From NCBI GenBank assembly GCA_013288205.1, contig JABDCH010000007.1, forward strand, positions 1-45,418: 45,418 nt of DNA, given 5' to 3'. The stretch is from Bacteroidota bacterium (GTDB lineage: Bacteria; Bacteroidota; Bacteroidia; JABEUT01). The notes beneath the pieces are model-generated. The model was given only the letters and a program-made list of their open reading frames with translations. It did not search any database and was not told the DNA's origin. Both the position numbers and the translations under genes were made by a program. Below, piece after piece: positions 41,623 through 45,418 of the stretch (the stretch's first letter is position 1; each line of letters opens with the position of its first letter).

Positions 41623-42909
41623 ATGCGTAAAATAATGGCACTAGACAGTAAGGTAGTTTTCGGATTCACAATATTCTTCCTGGTGCTATTCCTGATTGAT
41701 TTGTATGTATTCAGAGGAGTTAAGACTATTTTTTCTACCTCATCATTCCCGGTAAAGCGAACTGCCACATGGCTCTATTGGGTAGTTAACCTGGCATTTA
41801 TAGCTTGCGTTATATATACTATCTCAACTGTTTCGTTTTCTGCCAGGCACACGTCGTTTATTGTTCAATTTGTAGCTGCTGCCTTTGTGCTTTTGTATGT
41901 ACCTAAGCTTATATTTTCACTTTTTCTCCTGGGCGAAGATGTGTATCGGCTTCTCAGGGCAATGGGAGTAGGGGTATATAAGTTTGCGTCAAAGACTGAT
42001 TCTCCTATTGAATTTTTTGAATCGAGGAGACGCTTTATCAGCCAGTTTGCCACGGTTGTTGCAGGCATTCCTTTCGTTTCGATTATATATGGAGTTATTA
42101 AGGGAAAATATAATTTTAAAATACACCGGGTTGAAGTAGCTTTTGAAAACTTGCCTAAGGAATTTGACGGATTTAAAATTACCCAAATATCCGATATTCA
42201 TTCAGGTAGTTTCGATAACCCGGAACCGGTGAAACATGCGGTGAATTTGGTTAATCAACAAGGCTCTGATGTTATTTTCTTTACCGGCGACTTGGTAAAT
42301 AATATTTCCGATGAAATGGACCCATGGGTAGACGTATTCAAAGTGCTGAAGGCTCCTATGGGCGTATATTCCATTTTTGGCAATCATGATTATGGCGATT
42401 ATGCACGCTGGTATAACGAAGAACAAAAAAAAGCCAACCTGCAAAAACTGGTAGATATACACGGGCGGCTGGGTTTCCATTTAATGCGCAATGAAAATCT
42501 GAAACTTCAACGCAACGGTGAATATATTGATTTGATTGGTGTTGAAAATTGGGGTAAAGGTGGCTTCAGTAAATATGGCGACCTGGATAAGGCTTTAGTT
42601 GGAACAAACCCCGATTCTTTTAAAATATTATTATCGCACGACCCTTCGCACTGGGAGGAAAAAGTGATGAATGTAACCGACAAGCATATCCCACTCACTT
42701 TTGCAGGGCACACGCATGGTATGCAGTTTGGCATTGAAGTACCCGGCATTAAATTTTCGCCCATACAGTTCCGTTATAAAAGATGGGGCGGTTTGTATGA
42801 AGAAAATAACCGCTACCTCTATGTAAACCGGGGATTAGGATTTATTGGATTCCCGGGCAGGGTAGGCATTTGGCCTGAAATTACCGTATTCACCCTGCGC
42901 TGTTCGTAA
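41623..42909 (+). CDS. Membrane-anchored metallophosphoesterase
   Basis: The ~428-residue protein has about three or four N-terminal membrane helices (residues ~15-125) followed by a calcineurin-like phosphoesterase domain at ~155-425. Metal-binding motifs: ITQISDIHSGSF (DxH), FFTGDLVNN (GDxV), IFGNHDYGDY (GNHD), LLSHDPSHW (H), and LTFAGHTHGMQFG (GHTH). The layout matches the YkuE/YaeI-type phosphodiesterases seen in many bacteria; substrates proposed include lipids such as UDP-diacylglucosamine, but that is not shown here. I prefer the ATG at 41623; an ATG at 41635 is also possible. The last 20 nt overlap the convergent glycosyltransferase gene. Confidence 0.9.
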   Translation: MRKIMALDSKVVFGFTIFFLVLFLIDLYVFRGVKTIFSTSSFPVKRTATWLYWVVNLAFIACVIYTISTVSFSARHTSFIVQFVAAAFVLLYVPKLIFSLFLLGEDVYRLLRAMGVGVYKFASKTDSPIEFFESRRRFISQFATVVAGIPFVSIIYGVIKGKYNFKIHRVEVAFENLPKEFDGFKITQISDIHSGSFDNPEPVKHAVNLVNQQGSDVIFFTGDLVNNISDEMDPWVDVFKVLKAPMGVYSIFGNHDYGDYARWYNEEQKKANLQKLVDIHGRLGFHLMRNENLKLQRNGEYIDLIGVENWGKGGFSKYGDLDKALVGTNPDSFKILLSHDPSHWEEKVMNVTDKHIPLTFAGHTHGMQFGIEVPGIKFSPIQFRYKRWGGLYEENNRYLYVNRGLGFIGFPGRVGIWPEITVFTLRCS

Positions 42910-44305
42910 GCGATTTATCTTTTTTGCTGAATAGTTTAACGTATCCGTATGCTGCAGCTACGCAAATAAACGGTATTACGGGTAGCTTGTAACGGTAGCT
43001 CCCTAATACCCCCGCAATAGCCCATAAGTACCCTACAGTCAATACGAGCAGAATAATAAACATGAATTGCTTATCTATATAAAGTTTCATTATTCCATAA
43101 GCAGTTCCCCCATACTCAACGAGCATAATGAGCAGAATTAATATGCCTAACAGGGTCTCTCTTTTATCTTTTTTAAAGTTTGACAATACACGCTGCGAGT
43201 TCATTACTGCAAATTGCTGAGAATCGTCCTTATCATTTGCCCAGCCCAATGTTCTTGCAAGGCTATGATTGCCAATTGAAAGATACATGTTTCTCCCACC
43301 TTCCAGGTGACTGATGAAGAAGGGTAATTTGTGAGATGATATATATGAAATAGCAAGTTGTTTGTAGATTGCAGATTGGTTAAAAATATCTTTCTCAGTT
43401 TTAAATCCTGCCGAGTCAGCCTCCCGTTGAAACTTTACCCTGATGGAGTCAAGATTATTGTGCGATACCCTTTGTTCGGAAAGACTTGAATAGTAGAAGA
43501 GGAGGTCGTTGCCTCCTTGGGTAGTCATTTGCCAGTGGCCGTAATCTACGCGATTGCGGATAAGCCATATTGAAGTAATGCCTCCACATAGCAAGGCAAA
43601 GAGAAGAACCATTTTGATGCTCCATACCTTGGGCTGAGCGGAAAAGAAAAGAATGATTATCAATAACACACCCGGATATAACAAAACAATGGGCTTCGTT
43701 AAACAAGCCAATCCTGATAAAATGCCTCCATAGGCAAAATGTTGCCAGCGGTAATTTTTCATTCCTTTGAGGAAATGATAAACAGCAGGCAGAAAGAATA
43801 TGAGGAGCAAGGTATCCGTAAGCAATTCATTGGCTACAAAAATGGAATGAATGTCTATAGCAACAAGAAGAGTGGATAATTTTGCGATCGCTTCATTATT
43901 AAAGAGCAGGAGAGCTATTTTAAAACAAAAGATAAGGATGATACTACTTAACAGAATTTGGACCAATATCGCCATAAAAGGCTTTATTCCGAAAATAAAG
44001 TAAATAGCTGCCATGAATAATGGATAGCCCGGTTCCCTATAGCTGTCGGGATGAAGAAAAAGATACCCGGTAAGTCTGTAATCGGAAAAATGAGCCGGAG
44101 TAATGGTATCAACGGGCGATGAAAAAGTATGATATTTCAATAAGTTTTCGGCTATTGCTTCATATTGCCATGAATCACTCACTACAATCCTGTTTTTTTC
44201 TACATTTTTATTCCAGGGAGATATATAGCAAAACAAGGCCAGTTTTAATAAAAGACCCAGCAAAACAATACGGGTGAGTGATATTCTTGAAATTATTTTT
44301 AGCAT
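42890..44305 (-). CDS. GT39/PMT-like multi-pass glycosyltransferase
   Basis: The 471-residue protein has about ten transmembrane helices. The N-terminal ER/periplasmic-loop motif SDSWQYEAIAENLLKY (Asp of the active site, GT-C fold) and YREPGYPLFMAAIY are hallmarks of the GT39/ArnT-like family that moves sugars from polyprenyl-phosphate donors. The acceptor is unknown. The start is at 44305, 4 nt from a TACTTTTG box, predicting a leaderless mRNA. Its 3' end overlaps the convergent metallophosphoesterase gene by 20 nt. The PDSYRE codons form a near-palindrome resembling one in leuS (see findings). Confidence 0.85.
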   Translation of the reverse strand: MLKIISRISLTRIVLLGLLLKLALFCYISPWNKNVEKNRIVVSDSWQYEAIAENLLKYHTFSSPVDTITPAHFSDYRLTGYLFLHPDSYREPGYPLFMAAIYFIFGIKPFMAILVQILLSSIILIFCFKIALLLFNNEAIAKLSTLLVAIDIHSIFVANELLTDTLLLIFFLPAVYHFLKGMKNYRWQHFAYGGILSGLACLTKPIVLLYPGVLLIIILFFSAQPKVWSIKMVLLFALLCGGITSIWLIRNRVDYGHWQMTTQGGNDLLFYYSSLSEQRVSHNNLDSIRVKFQREADSAGFKTEKDIFNQSAIYKQLAISYISSHKLPFFISHLEGGRNMYLSIGNHSLARTLGWANDKDDSQQFAVMNSQRVLSNFKKDKRETLLGILILLIMLVEYGGTAYGIMKLYIDKQFMFIILLVLTVGYLWAIAGVLGSYRYKLPVIPFICVAAAYGYVKLFSKKDKSLTNSAG

Positions 44306-44309
44306 AAGG

Positions 44310-44317
44310 CAAAAGTA
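44310..44317 (-). promoter_or_regulatory. -7 element of the glycosyltransferase gene; predicts a leaderless transcript
   Basis: The minus strand reads TACTTTTG, then CCTT, then the ATG at 44305, a 4-nt gap, close to the 5-nt gap at clc and carbonic anhydrase. Confidence 0.6.
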
Positions 44318-44357
44318 ACTAAAAGCTCTTTTAACAGTAAACGGTAGATAAAAAACC

Positions 44358-44365
44358 TAATTTTG
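44358..44365 (+). promoter_or_regulatory. Candidate -7 element for the OsmC gene
   Basis: TAATTTTG matches TAnnTTTG, 16 nt before the ATG at 44382. Confidence 0.5.
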
Positions 44366-44381
44366 GACAAAAATAAAAATC

Positions 44382-44774
44382 ATGTACAAAGCAACCGTAA
44401 CCTTAGGTCCTGTAGATTTTGGAATGAAAGCGGTAGTAGGAAACCACACCGTAATAATTGATGAACCTGTTAGCAATGGAGGCCAGGATACCGGTCCCAG
44501 CCCAAATGAATATGTATGCGTTGCACTTGCCTCATGCACCACAGCCACTGTTAAAATGTATGCTAACCGCAAGCAATGGAAAATAGATTCAATGCAAGTA
44601 GAGGTTGAAAAAGAAACTACCCCCGATGGAAAAAACGTTTACAAACGAACCCTACATATAAAGGGGAATTTAGATGATGACCAATTGAACCGCTTAATGC
44701 AAATAGCTAACGTCTGTCCTGTGCATAAAATATTGACACAAGCAAATACAGTTGAAACGATTTTAGCAAACTAA
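44382..44774 (+). CDS. OsmC/Ohr-family peroxide reductase-like protein
   Basis: The 130-residue protein has the OsmC fold. The two redox cysteines are in YVCVALASCTTATVKMYANRK (~residue 52) and NVCPVHKILTQA (~114). In OsmC/Ohr these thiols reduce organic hydroperoxides using lipoyl or dithiol donors. Length and motif spacing fit the OsmC branch of small proteins. It is cytosolic and monocistronic by position. It follows a TAATTTTG box and sits between the glycosyltransferase and the LolA-like gene. Confidence 0.9.
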   Translation: MYKATVTLGPVDFGMKAVVGNHTVIIDEPVSNGGQDTGPSPNEYVCVALASCTTATVKMYANRKQWKIDSMQVEVEKETTPDGKNVYKRTLHIKGNLDDDQLNRLMQIANVCPVHKILTQANTVETILAN

Positions 44775-44784
44775 TCTGGGGGTA

Positions 44785-45418
44785 TTATTCCCTTAAATCT
44801 TCAACTTCTATACCAGGGTAGTTTTTTGGATTAAAGACAAAAGCGTCGTCGGCAAACGGAGTGTTCGCAGAAAATTTGCTCACTACAACAGCCTGCATGG
44901 TTCCATCTTTCATCAGGAAGGAAATTTTAGCTACCTGGTTTTTTACTTTGTCAATAAATAACCGAATGGTATGGTACTTTTCCTTTTCCGGGTGTTTGGG
45001 ATACAACTCAATACATTCGCATAAAACGGAATTTACTTTTTCTTCGTCGATAAAATGGCTCTTAAAGCCTTTTTCATAAAAATTAAATAGAGTAGCCGGA
45101 GATAAGCTTCCCTTATCGCTGGTAGGGTCTACTTTATTAATTTGTACTTCGTTGGCATCCTTCAGGTAAGTCCATGTATTTACACTGTCGCAGAATACCA
45201 TCTGGTTTTTTATATCGTATTTATATTTTGAGCCTTTCACCCACAGTATGCCTTTTTGTGAATCGCCCGGTTTCCTGTCTGTACCATATTGGGTAATGGT
45301 GAATTCCGCATAAATGGTTTTATCGATTTTTGTTTTTTTGTCAAGCGCCTGTAAAATACTAACCGCCTTAGTATCGACGGTTTCGGCAGGCTGCGCCGAC
45401 ACCATAATGGTCAGCATG
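44785..45418 (-). CDS. LolA-like outer-membrane lipoprotein carrier (5'-truncated by the window)
   Basis: About 210 residues are visible, and the frame is open to the window edge. The visible N-terminus (LTIMVSAQPAE) looks like the end of a signal peptide, so the true start is probably outside the window. The fold motifs are LolA-like: AEFTITQY, KGILWVKGSKYKYDI, FCDSVNTWTYLKDANEVQI, CECIELYPKHPEKEKYHTIRLFIDK and DAFVFNPKNYPGIEVEDLRE. Known for the family: periplasmic transfer of lipoproteins to the outer membrane. In Bacteroidota it is often next to ftsK, which would lie beyond this edge (inference). Confidence 0.88.
   Translation of the reverse strand, partial: MLTIMVSAQPAETVDTKAVSILQALDKKTKIDKTIYAEFTITQYGTDRKPGDSQKGILWVKGSKYKYDIKNQMVFCDSVNTWTYLKDANEVQINKVDPTSDKGSLSPATLFNFYEKGFKSHFIDEEKVNSVLCECIELYPKHPEKEKYHTIRLFIDKVKNQVAKISFLMKDGTMQAVVVSKFSANTPFADDAFVFNPKNYPGIEVEDLRE

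Noticed and set aside
1-45418. Search by eye for CRISPR arrays, insertion sequences, prophage or toxin-antitoxin pairs
   Set aside because: No regular spaced repeats, transposase motifs, terminal inverted repeats around a gene, phage structural genes or toxin-antitoxin gene pairs were seen.

Overview
This window looks like chromosomal DNA from an AT-rich member of the Bacteroidota, probably an environmental Chitinophagales- or Flavobacteriales-like organism. The evidence is: (1) two secreted proteins with type IX secretion (T9SS) C-terminal sorting domains, one type B and one type A; (2) recurrent TAnnTTTG -7 promoter elements upstream of most transcription units and almost no Shine-Dalgarno sequences; (3) Bacteroidota-style gene content and neighbourhoods (CvfB, cupin anti-sigma, LeuRS next to FtsX, LpxB/SpoIID/ComEC, LolA-like protein). 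I see no rRNA, tRNA, CRISPR, prophage or insertion sequence.

Layout. 1-2.4 kb: a large secreted L-type-lectin/SprB-repeat/PKD adhesin-like protein. 2.4-4.4 kb: a CDGSH iron-sulfur protein, then on the minus strand a DUF6155-like protein, the S1-domain protein CvfB and a rhodanese. 4.5-6.75 kb: metX-metZ, the acetylhomoserine route to homocysteine. 6.8-9.0 kb: an ECF sigma factor with a soluble cupin-fused anti-sigma factor, divergent from ferrochelatase. 9.1-13.4 kb: a lipoprotein MsrB with a clear terminator, a CLC chloride transporter, a small LMW phosphatase, a beta-carbonic anhydrase and a cation/proton antiporter, together an ion, pH and redox homeostasis block. 13.5-20.1 kb: pheT, then a minus-strand pair of a Prc/Tsp-type protease and an LTA-synthase-like sulfatase-fold membrane enzyme. 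20.45-24.5 kb: leuS and, divergently, ftsX. 24.5-26.7 kb: a beta-helix T9SS cargo protein. 27.2-31.9 kb: a translationally coupled pair, a 1028-residue TPR protein and an outer-membrane beta-barrel. 32.0-35.6 kb: an aminotransferase, mannose-1-phosphate guanylyltransferase and a multi-pass acyltransferase-like membrane protein. 36.0-41.5 kb: a VOC protein, then a tight five-gene minus-strand operon (small membrane protein, lpxB, spoIID-like, comEC, hotdog thioesterase). 41.6-45.4 kb: a membrane metallophosphoesterase, a GT39-like glycosyltransferase, an OsmC protein and a 5'-truncated LolA-like carrier.

Most genes are ordinary housekeeping or envelope functions. The most unusual signal is in leuS. 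Three unrelated repetitive or palindromic DNA elements appear to be carried in frame inside this essential tRNA synthetase gene, and there is a further expansion before the KMSKS motif. A relative of one of these repeats lies just downstream of the gene. A second signal is promoter geometry: at least three genes, and possibly a fourth, have a TAnnTTTG box only 4-5 nt from the start codon, which predicts leaderless mRNAs. I did not find a clearly new multi-gene defence or biosynthetic system. The cupin anti-sigma/ECF pair beside ferrochelatase is the most suggestive regulatory cassette.
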